64,000 nt of DNA from Candidatus Latescibacterota bacterium (GTDB taxonomy: Bacteria > JAAXHH01), in NCBI GenBank assembly GCA_022822725.1, contig JAJEAN010000002.1:186001-250000 (forward strand), in the 5' to 3' direction. The position numbers and the translations under genes are program-made. Position 1 is the stretch's first letter; the number at the start of each line of letters is the position of its first letter. Below are positions 57,378-64,000 of the stretch, piece after piece. The notes beneath the pieces are model-generated. The model was not told the origin of the DNA and searched no databases. It was given only the letters and a program-made list of their open reading frames with translations.

Positions 57378-58391
57378 ATGAGCGAAACAGTATTCGGTGG
57401 CGCCACCGAGCGCGACGCCCCCCTGATGGACATCCAACGGGCCGAACTGCCTGTGCGCATCGGCATCTCGTCCTGCCTGCTCGGTGAGCGGGTCCGCTAC
57501 GACGGGGGGCACAAGCGCGACGACTACCTCGTGGACGTGGTCGGCCGTTACGTGGAGTGGATCCCGGTCTGTCCGGAAGTGGAAGCGGGCATGGGTACGC
57601 CGCGGGAGACCGTGCAGTTGACCCGGCTGGACGGCGATATCCGGATGCTGACGAAGAACGGCGTCGATCACACCGACAAGGTGGACTGGTTCGCCCGGCA
57701 ACGCGTGCAGACCCTGGAGCAGGCCAGGCTCAGCGGATACATCCTGAAGAGCCGGTCACCTTCCTGCGGCATGGGAAAAGTACCCGTGGTCCAGCCCGAG
57801 GGCGCCGCGCTGCGAAACGGGCGCGGGGTTTTTGCCCGGCGGCTGATGGATACCCTGCCCCATCTGCCCGTGGAAGAAGAGCAGCGGTTGCATAATCCTC
57901 GGGGCCGGGAGAACTTCATCAGCCGGGTCTTTGCCTGCTACCGCTGGCTGCAACTCGCCGATTCGGGCCTGACCCGGCAATCGCTGATGAGCTATCACCG
58001 GGCCTACAAGTACCTTCTCATGGCCCACAGCCAGGAGGGCACGCGCCGTCTCGGACGGCTGCTGGCGAAACCGGAGCGCTACGCCACCACCGGCGAACTG
58101 GCGGACGCCTACCTGGACGAATTCAATCGGGTCATGAAACGAACGCCGTCCCGGCGGAACCATACCAACGTGCTGCAGCATATGGCGGGCTATGTCTCCG
58201 ACCGGCTCGACGCACGCACGCGCCGTGAACTGACGCGGATGATCCAGAAGTACCACGAGGAGCTCCTGCCCCTGATCGTGCCCGTGGTCATGCTGCGGCA
58301 CTACGTGCGGGAGTTCGGCATCACCTACCTGCAGGACCAGACCTACCTCCATCCTTTCCCCGGCGAACTGATGCTGCTCAACCAGTTGTAG
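57378..58391 (+). CDS. DUF523-DUF1722 desulfidase (RudS/YbgA-like)
   Basis: A 337-aa fusion. The DUF523 (TudS) part has the three conserved cysteines Cys33 (SSCLLGERVRY), Cys65 (PVCPEVEAGMG) and Cys130 (SRSPSCGMG), which hold a 4Fe-4S cluster in characterised thiouracil desulfidases. The C-terminal DUF1722 part (about 190-337) has YHRAYKYLLMAHS. Fusions of this type have been described as RudS, removing sulfur from tRNA 4-thiouridine; that link is from knowledge of the family. A link to the surrounding sugar genes is not obvious. Confidence 0.9.
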   Translation: MSETVFGGATERDAPLMDIQRAELPVRIGISSCLLGERVRYDGGHKRDDYLVDVVGRYVEWIPVCPEVEAGMGTPRETVQLTRLDGDIRMLTKNGVDHTDKVDWFARQRVQTLEQARLSGYILKSRSPSCGMGKVPVVQPEGAALRNGRGVFARRLMDTLPHLPVEEEQRLHNPRGRENFISRVFACYRWLQLADSGLTRQSLMSYHRAYKYLLMAHSQEGTRRLGRLLAKPERYATTGELADAYLDEFNRVMKRTPSRRNHTNVLQHMAGYVSDRLDARTRRELTRMIQKYHEELLPLIVPVVMLRHYVREFGITYLQDQTYLHPFPGELMLLNQL

Positions 58392-58555
58392 CGCCCCCGA
58401 ATCGCGGCGGCGTGCAGCGGGTTCGCAGGGCTCAGGACATACTCCTTGACCGGACATTTCGGGGCCGTTTTCTTAGGTTGATTGTCTTCCGGCGCGAATC
58501 TGCGCCGCGTACCGTGTCCTTTACCATAAACTGTTGCCTGCGAGGACGGCGGAAT

Positions 58556-59332
58556 ATGACGCGGAAAGCCCTGTCCATCCAGCTCAACGACGCGCAGGTC
58601 GCCCGGTTCCACGACGAAGGCTATCTCGTCGTCCCGGACCTGCTGACGGCGGATGAGGTCGACGCCTTCGTCCGGCACCAGGCCGATCCGGAAGCCGAAT
58701 CCCTGCGGCAGGGACTTCGTACCCACCTGTCCGACCCCTACTGGCGCGAACTGGCCCACCATCCCAACGTTGCCGGCGTCGCCCGACAGATCCTGGGCGG
58801 GCGGCCCCGTATCGTACAGACCATGTACATGGCCAAGGAACCGGCCGGACCGGACCAGGAACTGGGCGGTGCCGGCATCTCGCTGCACCAGGACTCCCAT
58901 TACCTGCCCAACGAACCCGATACGCTGATGGCCTGCTGGATCGCCATGAGCGATACCGATCCGGAGAACGGCGGCCTGTGCGTGGCCCCGGGCAGCCACA
59001 AGGACACCTTGCGCGAGACGACCCTGAATACCAATCCGGAACATACGAGCTGGGAAAGCGACTACGGCATGCGGTCGCCCGACGGACGCGAGTGGACCGA
59101 GAAGCTCTACTCCTTCGACGTGGTGGGTATCGAAGAAGACGACCTCGTCCGGCTGACCGTGCCGCGCGGCAGCGGTGTGTTCTTCACCAGCAGGACGGTG
59201 CACGGTTCCTACGCCAACCGGTCGCGCACCCGGCCGCGCCTGGCCTTCACCGTCCACTACGTGAAGGAAGGCACCTGGGTGTTCCGGACCGACGTGCAGG
59301 ATACGACCCCGGTGGACCTGCCGGAAACCTGA
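58556..59332 (+). CDS. Phytanoyl-CoA dioxygenase family protein (PhyH) 3
   Basis: A 258-aa Fe(II)/2-oxoglutarate oxygenase: HQD at 111-113 (SLHQDSHYLPN), His216 (RTVHGSYANRS) and Arg226 or 228. I start at the ATG at 58556; the longer frame to 58412 is not supported by a ribosome site. It belongs to the short, free-standing PhyH group used on small metabolites. Followed 23 bp later by a 2-hydroxyacid dehydrogenase, suggesting successive oxidations. Confidence 0.9.
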   Translation: MTRKALSIQLNDAQVARFHDEGYLVVPDLLTADEVDAFVRHQADPEAESLRQGLRTHLSDPYWRELAHHPNVAGVARQILGGRPRIVQTMYMAKEPAGPDQELGGAGISLHQDSHYLPNEPDTLMACWIAMSDTDPENGGLCVAPGSHKDTLRETTLNTNPEHTSWESDYGMRSPDGREWTEKLYSFDVVGIEEDDLVRLTVPRGSGVFFTSRTVHGSYANRSRTRPRLAFTVHYVKEGTWVFRTDVQDTTPVDLPET

Positions 59333-59355
59333 CCTGCGCATTTCCTGGAGAATCC

Positions 59356-60327
59356 ATGGAACGCCTGAACGTCCTGCTGCTTCCCGTACGCCCTATTTAC
59401 AGCCCGTGGTGCGTGGACATCCGGGATGCCATCGGCGACCGCCACGAATTGCGGGAACTCGACGATGACAGGCCCCTGGCGCCCCAGTTCGCCGGCGTGG
59501 ACGTGGTGATCGACCAGGGCGGCAGCCGGGGCACGCGGGAAATGATGGACGCCGCGGCCGACTGCCGGCTGTGGCAGATCGTGGGCACGGGATTCGACCA
59601 CTTCGACCTGGCCTACATCAAGACGAAGGGCATCCCCACGGCAAACACGCCCGGACTTTTCAGCGACGTCGCACTGGCCGAGACCGCCATGATGTTCATC
59701 ATTATGGTCTCGCGGCGTTACCAGGAAGCGGCGGACAACTTCGCCGGCGGACGATTCTACGATCCGCTCGGATACGAGTTGGAGCACCAGACGCTGGGCA
59801 TCGTGGGATTCGGTGCGAGCGGCCAGGCACTGGCCCGCCGGGCCAAGCCCTTCGGCATGCGGATCCTGGGCATCGACGTCCGGGAGATCGAACCCGAGGT
59901 CCTCGACGACATTCAACCGGACTTCATCGGCGGCCCGGACGATCTGGACCGGGTCGCGGCCGAAAGCGACTTCCTCTCCCTGCACCTGCATCTGAACGAC
60001 GAGACCCGCCACATCATCGACGGCCGGCGGCTGGGACTCATGAAACCGACGGCCAGCGTCATCAACGTGGCCCGCGGCGCCCTCGTGGACGAAGCGGCCC
60101 TCTACGACGCCCTCGTCGATGGGAAGATCGGAGGGGCCGGGCTCGACGTCTTCGCCAAGGAACCGCCCGATCCCTCCCTTCCCGTCTACCAGTTGCCCAA
60201 CGTGGTCGTCACGCCACATATCGCCGGGGTGACGGACGGCACCTCCCGCCGGCGGGCCGCCGTGGCCGCGGAGAATACGGACCGGGTCGCCCGGGGCCTG
60301 GAACCCCTTTACCGGATCGACCTGTGA
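59356..60327 (+). CDS. D-2-hydroxyacid dehydrogenase
   Basis: A 323-aa NAD-dependent dehydrogenase. Rossmann motif GIVGFGASGQALARR; catalytic triad Arg (NVARGALVDEAAL), Glu (DVFAKEPPDP) and His (TPHIAGVTDG). The N-terminus is MERLNVLLLPVRPIYSP, with GGAG before the ATG at 59356. Substrates may be glyoxylate, hydroxypyruvate or a branched 2-oxo acid. It is well placed between PhyH 3 and a ThDP enzyme. Confidence 0.92.
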   Translation: MERLNVLLLPVRPIYSPWCVDIRDAIGDRHELRELDDDRPLAPQFAGVDVVIDQGGSRGTREMMDAAADCRLWQIVGTGFDHFDLAYIKTKGIPTANTPGLFSDVALAETAMMFIIMVSRRYQEAADNFAGGRFYDPLGYELEHQTLGIVGFGASGQALARRAKPFGMRILGIDVREIEPEVLDDIQPDFIGGPDDLDRVAAESDFLSLHLHLNDETRHIIDGRRLGLMKPTASVINVARGALVDEAALYDALVDGKIGGAGLDVFAKEPPDPSLPVYQLPNVVVTPHIAGVTDGTSRRRAAVAAENTDRVARGLEPLYRIDL

Positions 60328-60361
60328 CCGTCCAGTCAACTTTCCCGGAAACCTGCCCTCC

Positions 60362-62020
60362 ATGCCGCAGATGACCACTGCCGAAGCCATCGTCCGGACG
60401 CTGATCTCCCACGGTATCGATACCGTCTTCGGACTGCCGGGTGTGCAGAACGACGCCCTCTACAATGCGTTCTTCGACCATCGAGACGAAATACGCGTCG
60501 TCCACACCCGCCACGAGCAGGGCGCGGCGTACATGGCCCTCGGATACGCCCTCTCGACGGACCGGGCCGGGGTCTACAACGTGGTCCCGGGACCGGGGTT
60601 TCTCAACGGAACCGCCGCCCTGTCCACGGCCTATGCCACCAACGCGAAGGTGCTCTGCCTGACGGGCGAGATCCCGACGAAGTACCTCGGGCGCCACACG
60701 GGCCAGCTGCACGAGATCAACGGCCAGCTCGACGTGCTGCGGTCCCTGACCAAGTGGGCCGCCCGGATCGACAGCACCGCCGGTGCGCCTTCCAGGACGG
60801 CCGAGGCCATCCGGCAGCTGAACTCAGGCCGGCCGCGCCCCGTGGGCCTGGAATGCCCCTGGGACGTGCTCGCGTCCGAGGGCGAAGCGCCGCGCATTCC
60901 GGGACCGTTAGCCGTATCCAATCCCCCGGTGGACGCCGGGATGGTCGACGCCGCCGCGCGGAAACTGGGCCGGGCCGAAAACCCCATGATCTTCGTCGGC
61001 CGCGGCGCCATGAACGTTTCCGGAGAGATCACACGGCTCGCTGAAATGCTCCAGGCACCGGTCATCGGGTACCGGACGGGCCGCGGCGTACTCGACAGCC
61101 GCCACTACCTGAGCCACCCCAACCCCGCGGCCCACAAGCTCTGGGCGAAGGTGGACGTCGTCCTCGCCGTGGGGTCCAGGCTCGCTATCCCCCAACTCTA
61201 CTGGGGTGTGGACGAGAACCTGACGACCATACGGATCGAAGTGGACGCCCGGGCCCAGGACCGCATCGCCCGGCCGGATATCGCCATCACCGCACGGTCC
61301 GAAGACGCCATGCCCCTGCTGGTCGAAGCGGTGGAAAGACACAACCGCGCCCGCGCGTCCCGGGAAGCCGAAATGCGCGCGCTGAAGGCGGAGACCGAGG
61401 AGATGTTCGCGTTCCTGGAACCCCAGACCTCATTTCTGCGGGTGATCCGGGAAGAACTGGGCGAGGACGGCCTCTTCGTGGAAGAACTGACCCAGGTGGG
61501 TTACGCCGCCCGGCAGATCATGCCCGTGTACAAACCCTACACCTTCATCTCCACGGGTTACCAGGGCACCCTGGGCTGGGGCTTCCCCACGGCCCTGGGC
61601 GTGAAGGTCGCCCACCCGGACCGGCCCGTCATCTCCGTAACGGGCGACGGCGGGTTCATGTTCGGCGTGCAGGAACTGGCCACGGCCGTCCAGCACCGCA
61701 TCGGCCTGGTGACGCTCCTTTTCAACGACAACGCCTACGGCAACGTAAAGCGGATGCAGCAGAAACTGTACGGCAACCGGGTGATCGCCTCCGACCTGCA
61801 CAACCCCGATTTCGTCCGGATGGCCGAGTCCTTCGGCGCCCGGGGCATCCGGGCAGAGACCCCGGAGGAGCTGCGCCGGGTCATCCGCGCGGGGTTCGCC
61901 GAAGACGGTCCCACCCTGGTGGAGATTCCGGTAGGCGAGATGCCGGACGTGGACCGCTTCAAGCGGGGGGCCCGTGTGCGGGGCACGGCCGAACGTTCCG
62001 AACACGCCCTGCAGTGGTAG
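60362..62020 (+). CDS. ThDP-dependent enzyme, acetolactate synthase/benzoylformate decarboxylase-like
   Basis: A 552-aa POX/ALS-fold enzyme with an intact cofactor set: the catalytic Glu in HTRHEQGAAYMALGYAL and the GDGGFMFGVQELATA...NDNAYGN motif that binds Mg-ThDP. This is the canonical form, unlike the enzyme at 36427-38091. It may decarboxylate or condense 2-oxo acids produced by the neighbouring dehydratases and dehydrogenase. The gene follows the dehydrogenase by 34 bp. Confidence 0.9.
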   Translation: MPQMTTAEAIVRTLISHGIDTVFGLPGVQNDALYNAFFDHRDEIRVVHTRHEQGAAYMALGYALSTDRAGVYNVVPGPGFLNGTAALSTAYATNAKVLCLTGEIPTKYLGRHTGQLHEINGQLDVLRSLTKWAARIDSTAGAPSRTAEAIRQLNSGRPRPVGLECPWDVLASEGEAPRIPGPLAVSNPPVDAGMVDAAARKLGRAENPMIFVGRGAMNVSGEITRLAEMLQAPVIGYRTGRGVLDSRHYLSHPNPAAHKLWAKVDVVLAVGSRLAIPQLYWGVDENLTTIRIEVDARAQDRIARPDIAITARSEDAMPLLVEAVERHNRARASREAEMRALKAETEEMFAFLEPQTSFLRVIREELGEDGLFVEELTQVGYAARQIMPVYKPYTFISTGYQGTLGWGFPTALGVKVAHPDRPVISVTGDGGFMFGVQELATAVQHRIGLVTLLFNDNAYGNVKRMQQKLYGNRVIASDLHNPDFVRMAESFGARGIRAETPEELRRVIRAGFAEDGPTLVEIPVGEMPDVDRFKRGARVRGTAERSEHALQW

Positions 62021-62027
62021 GACCCGG

Positions 62028-62087
62028 GGCCGCGCATCAGGAAGCCAGGGCCGCATATCCGGATGCCAGCCGCACATCAGGAAGCCA
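62028..62087. repeat. About 20-bp tandem repeat after the ThDP gene stop
   Basis: Units containing CCGC(G/A)(C/T)ATCAGGAAGCCA or close variants begin near 62028, 62048 and 62069, eight bp after the stop codon. Confidence 0.75.
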
Positions 62088-62118
62088 GCCGGGCAGTCGT
62101 GCACGGACTCGCACAGAT

Positions 62119-62991
62119 ATGTTCTTGATTCCCGAAGACAGCGGGCTTTACCGGACCCTTCAGCACCTGGCGGACACCCGGAAGATGGTGTTCCTCGCCG
62201 GACTGCCGGGCACCGGGAAGAGCCTCCTGTTGCAACAGTTGGCCATCATAGCCCACGGCCACGGGCGCACACCCCACCTGCTCCAGTGGGACGTCTGCCG
62301 GCTGCCGTTCTTGACAAACGACCGCGTGAAGGAACATTATCACGAGAAGGACGGGATCACCCACGCCGGCGTACGCAAGGCGGTGGGCTTATGGGCCAGG
62401 CGCGCCGTCGGACACTGGGCCCATATGCACCGGGCCGACCGGGATATCCTCATCGGCGAGGTCCCGGTCATCGGCAACCGGCTGGTCGAACTCGTCCGCA
62501 GGGAACAGGACCCCGTCGAATCCCTGCTCTCGGACGGGGCATCCGCCTACTTCGCCATACCGACGCCCTCCCGGCAGGTCAGGCGGGTCATCGAGGCACA
62601 GCGCAAGGAACGGAGCGTCAGCCCGCTGCACGAGCGGGAGAAGGGGGACGCGCAGCCCGACATCATGTACGCGCTGTGGGAAGACCTGCGCGCGGTGGCG
62701 TTGCGATTGGGCCTGCTCGATGAAAAGGAGGAGGCATGCGGGACGGGCGCGTACGACCCGGACCTGTATTGCGACACCTACTCCGCCCTGCTCAAGCGCC
62801 GGCCCTCGGGACGGATCGACCTGGACATGCTCCTGTCCACGGAAGGCCGGTCGGTCTACGACCTGTCCGCCGGACAGCGGGACCTCGTCCCGTCGGCGCG
62901 TGAAGTCGAAGCCGCCGTCCGGGAGATGGAAAACCGGTATCCCGGTCCCGAAGCACTGGAGCAAGCCGTGGAACAGTGGTACGAGGTGTAA
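62119..62991 (+). CDS. P-loop NTPase of unknown function
   Basis: A 290-aa protein. Walker A is GLPGTGKS at residues 28-35 and the Walker B-like strand is DILIGEVPVIGN. The rest is helical with no recognisable partner domain. There is no clear ribosome site; a longer frame to 62014 would begin in the repeat array. It lies between the ThDP enzyme and an FAH-family gene. Possibly a kinase for a metabolite; unproven. Confidence 0.7.
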   Translation: MFLIPEDSGLYRTLQHLADTRKMVFLAGLPGTGKSLLLQQLAIIAHGHGRTPHLLQWDVCRLPFLTNDRVKEHYHEKDGITHAGVRKAVGLWARRAVGHWAHMHRADRDILIGEVPVIGNRLVELVRREQDPVESLLSDGASAYFAIPTPSRQVRRVIEAQRKERSVSPLHEREKGDAQPDIMYALWEDLRAVALRLGLLDEKEEACGTGAYDPDLYCDTYSALLKRRPSGRIDLDMLLSTEGRSVYDLSAGQRDLVPSAREVEAAVREMENRYPGPEALEQAVEQWYEV

Positions 62992-63013
62992 TCGTGTATA
63001 ACGGAGATCAAGT

Positions 63014-63769
63014 ATGAAAACAGCGCGCTTCGCCTGCAACGGCCAGGTCCTCGAGGCCGTCTTCGAGAACGGACAACTCATGGTGGGCACGGTCGCCTAC
63101 GATCCGGAGGACGTCATGTTCCTGCCGCCGGTGGACCATACGAGCAAGGCCATCGGCGTCGCGCTGGGGTACACCGAGCACGCGAAGGAGCTGAACCTGG
63201 ACCTGCCCGAGGAACCCATCCTTTTCAACAAGATGCCCCAGACCTTCATCGGCCACCGGGCGAAGATCGTGGTTCCCCCGGAATTCGACTACCTGCACTA
63301 CGAATGCGAACTCGTCGCCGTGATCGGCCGACCGGCCCGGAAGGTGAAGGCCGATCGCGCCCTGGACTACGTGGGGGGCTATACCATCGGCAACGACCTG
63401 ACGATCCGGGATTTCGTGAGCAATTACTTCAGGCCGCCGATCAAGGCCAAGGGTTTCGACACCTTCGGCCCGCTCGGTCCCTTCCTCACCACCGCGGACG
63501 AAATAGATCCCGCCGACGTGCGCCTGCGCACCTACGTCAACGGGGAACTCCGCCAGGAAGGCTGGACCGGCGACCTGCGCCACGGCGTCTGCGAACTCAT
63601 CGAGTACATCACCGCCTACATGACCCTGAACCCCGGGGACATGATATGGACGGGCACGCCGGAAGGCATATCCCACATCCATGCGGGCGACAGTCTCCGG
63701 CTGGAAGTGGACGGACTGGGCGCCCTGGAAAACGACGTGGTGGCCAGTCTCAAGGAGGGCGGATCATAA
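63014..63769 (+). CDS. Fumarylacetoacetate hydrolase family protein (HpaG-like)
   Basis: A 251-aa enzyme with the FAH metal site Glu97 and Glu99 (YECELVAVIG) and Asp128 (TIGNDLTIRD), plus MIWTGTPEGISHIHAGD. This group includes HpaG decarboxylase/isomerases and 2-oxo-3-deoxy acid lyases; with the following aldehyde dehydrogenase a breakdown of a dicarboxylic or 2-keto-3-deoxy sugar acid is plausible. GGAG precedes the ATG at 63014. Confidence 0.9.
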   Translation: MKTARFACNGQVLEAVFENGQLMVGTVAYDPEDVMFLPPVDHTSKAIGVALGYTEHAKELNLDLPEEPILFNKMPQTFIGHRAKIVVPPEFDYLHYECELVAVIGRPARKVKADRALDYVGGYTIGNDLTIRDFVSNYFRPPIKAKGFDTFGPLGPFLTTADEIDPADVRLRTYVNGELRQEGWTGDLRHGVCELIEYITAYMTLNPGDMIWTGTPEGISHIHAGDSLRLEVDGLGALENDVVASLKEGGS

Positions 63770-64000
63770 CCATCCAGGTTTCCACGCAGGTTCATCCGAA
63801 CGAGGCCAAAGCGAAGCGGCTCATCGCGCGCTTCCGCGAAGAGGGCGTCGGACACCTCATCGGCGGATCTTCCGTCCCGACCACCGGCGGCGATACCTTC
63901 GAGAATGCCACGCCCATCGACAACACCGTGCTTTGCGCCGTGGCGAACGGCGGGCCGGAGGAGATCGACGCCGCGGCCCGTGCGGCGACAGACGCCTTCG
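63766..64000 (+). CDS. Aldehyde dehydrogenase, N-terminal fragment, apparently starting with ATA
   Basis: The frame from 63766 reads (I)TIQVSTQVHPNEAKAKRLIA, then HLIGGSSVPTTGGDTFENAT, PIDNTVLCAVANGGPEEIDA and AARAATDAF, the N-terminus of the HpaE-type aldehyde dehydrogenase family, cut by the window end. AAGGAGG lies seven bases before ATA at 63766-63768. ATAA overlaps the FAH stop (TAA 63767-63769) just as ATGA overlaps usually do. Either a rare ATA start or one base change (G to A) altering both start and stop. Continues beyond the window. Confidence 0.8.
   Translation, partial: MTIQVSTQVHPNEAKAKRLIARFREEGVGHLIGGSSVPTTGGDTFENATPIDNTVLCAVANGGPEEIDAAARAATDAF

Noticed and set aside
1-64000. 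tRNA, rRNA, insertion sequences or prophage
   Set aside because: No cloverleaf-like sequence with a conserved T-loop, no transposase or integrase motif, and no terminal inverted repeats were seen by eye. A tRNAscan and Infernal run would settle it.

Overview
The window reads as a contig from a high-GC, Gram-negative, outer-membrane-bearing bacterium of the FCB type. I infer something close to Latescibacterota or Gemmatimonadota-like marine or sponge-associated lineages. The case is combinatorial: TonB-dependent receptors, a DUF5916 barrel protein, Gld-type ABC export genes, a DUF6702/HupE pair and heptosyltransferases, together with many phytanoyl-CoA-type dioxygenases, Gfo/Idh/MocA oxidoreductases and enolase-superfamily dehydratases. 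No 16S gene is present, so the taxon is inference. I see no tRNA, rRNA, CRISPR array, insertion sequence or phage module.

Layout. 1-7.3 kb (minus) is a sugar or sugar-acid catabolic block: two epimerase-like SDRs, an amidohydrolase, an NHL propeller, a PhyH dioxygenase, L-rhamnose mutarotase, an aldo-keto reductase and a Gfo/Idh/MocA oxidoreductase. 7.5-10.6 kb (plus) holds a DUF2339 membrane protein and a repeat-built, tail-anchored coiled-coil protein. 10.6-30 kb is mostly minus-strand housekeeping and envelope genes: a homocysteine methyltransferase-MTHFR fusion, a HAD phosphatase next to an unusual PfkB-SIS fusion, dcd, sufE, HupE-DUF6702-M28 peptidase, moaB-rpmB-rpmG, and a probable metal-uptake locus (small Cys/His exported protein, His/Asp-rich lipoprotein, TonB receptor, DUF5916 barrel). 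31-47.6 kb (plus) carries a Gld-like ABC exporter with fused permease and GldG, DUF4340, a ThDP enzyme, PiT phosphate permease, CPBP protease, a large TonB receptor, rlmN and two GT9 heptosyltransferases. 47.6-52.8 kb (minus) has apt, a membrane Ser/Thr kinase with a beta-propeller sensor, a Gfo/Idh/MocA oxidoreductase and an isochorismatase-like hydrolase. 53-64 kb (plus) is a second catabolic run: two PhyH dioxygenases, two enolase-superfamily enzymes (one with exact galactonate-dehydratase ligand spacing), two orphan P-loop proteins, a DUF523-DUF1722 desulfidase, a 2-hydroxyacid dehydrogenase, a ThDP enzyme, an FAH hydrolase and a truncated aldehyde dehydrogenase.

The strongest unexplained signal is at DNA level. 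Short direct tandem duplications (units of 9-108 bp, 2-8 copies) occur more than twenty times. Many sit on or just after stop codons, in three cases copying the gene 3' end and in two of these the stop codon itself. Others are in-frame expansions inside proteins (kinase N-lobe, heptosyltransferase linker, RlmN N-terminus, DUF2339, coiled coils). One such 33-bp unit has lost two bases and frameshifts its gene at 2287-2317.

Starts were placed by Shine-Dalgarno sequence and family length. Several differ from the longest ORF, and a few genes are very short (117-194, 3498-3671, 23156-23317, 40453-40629).
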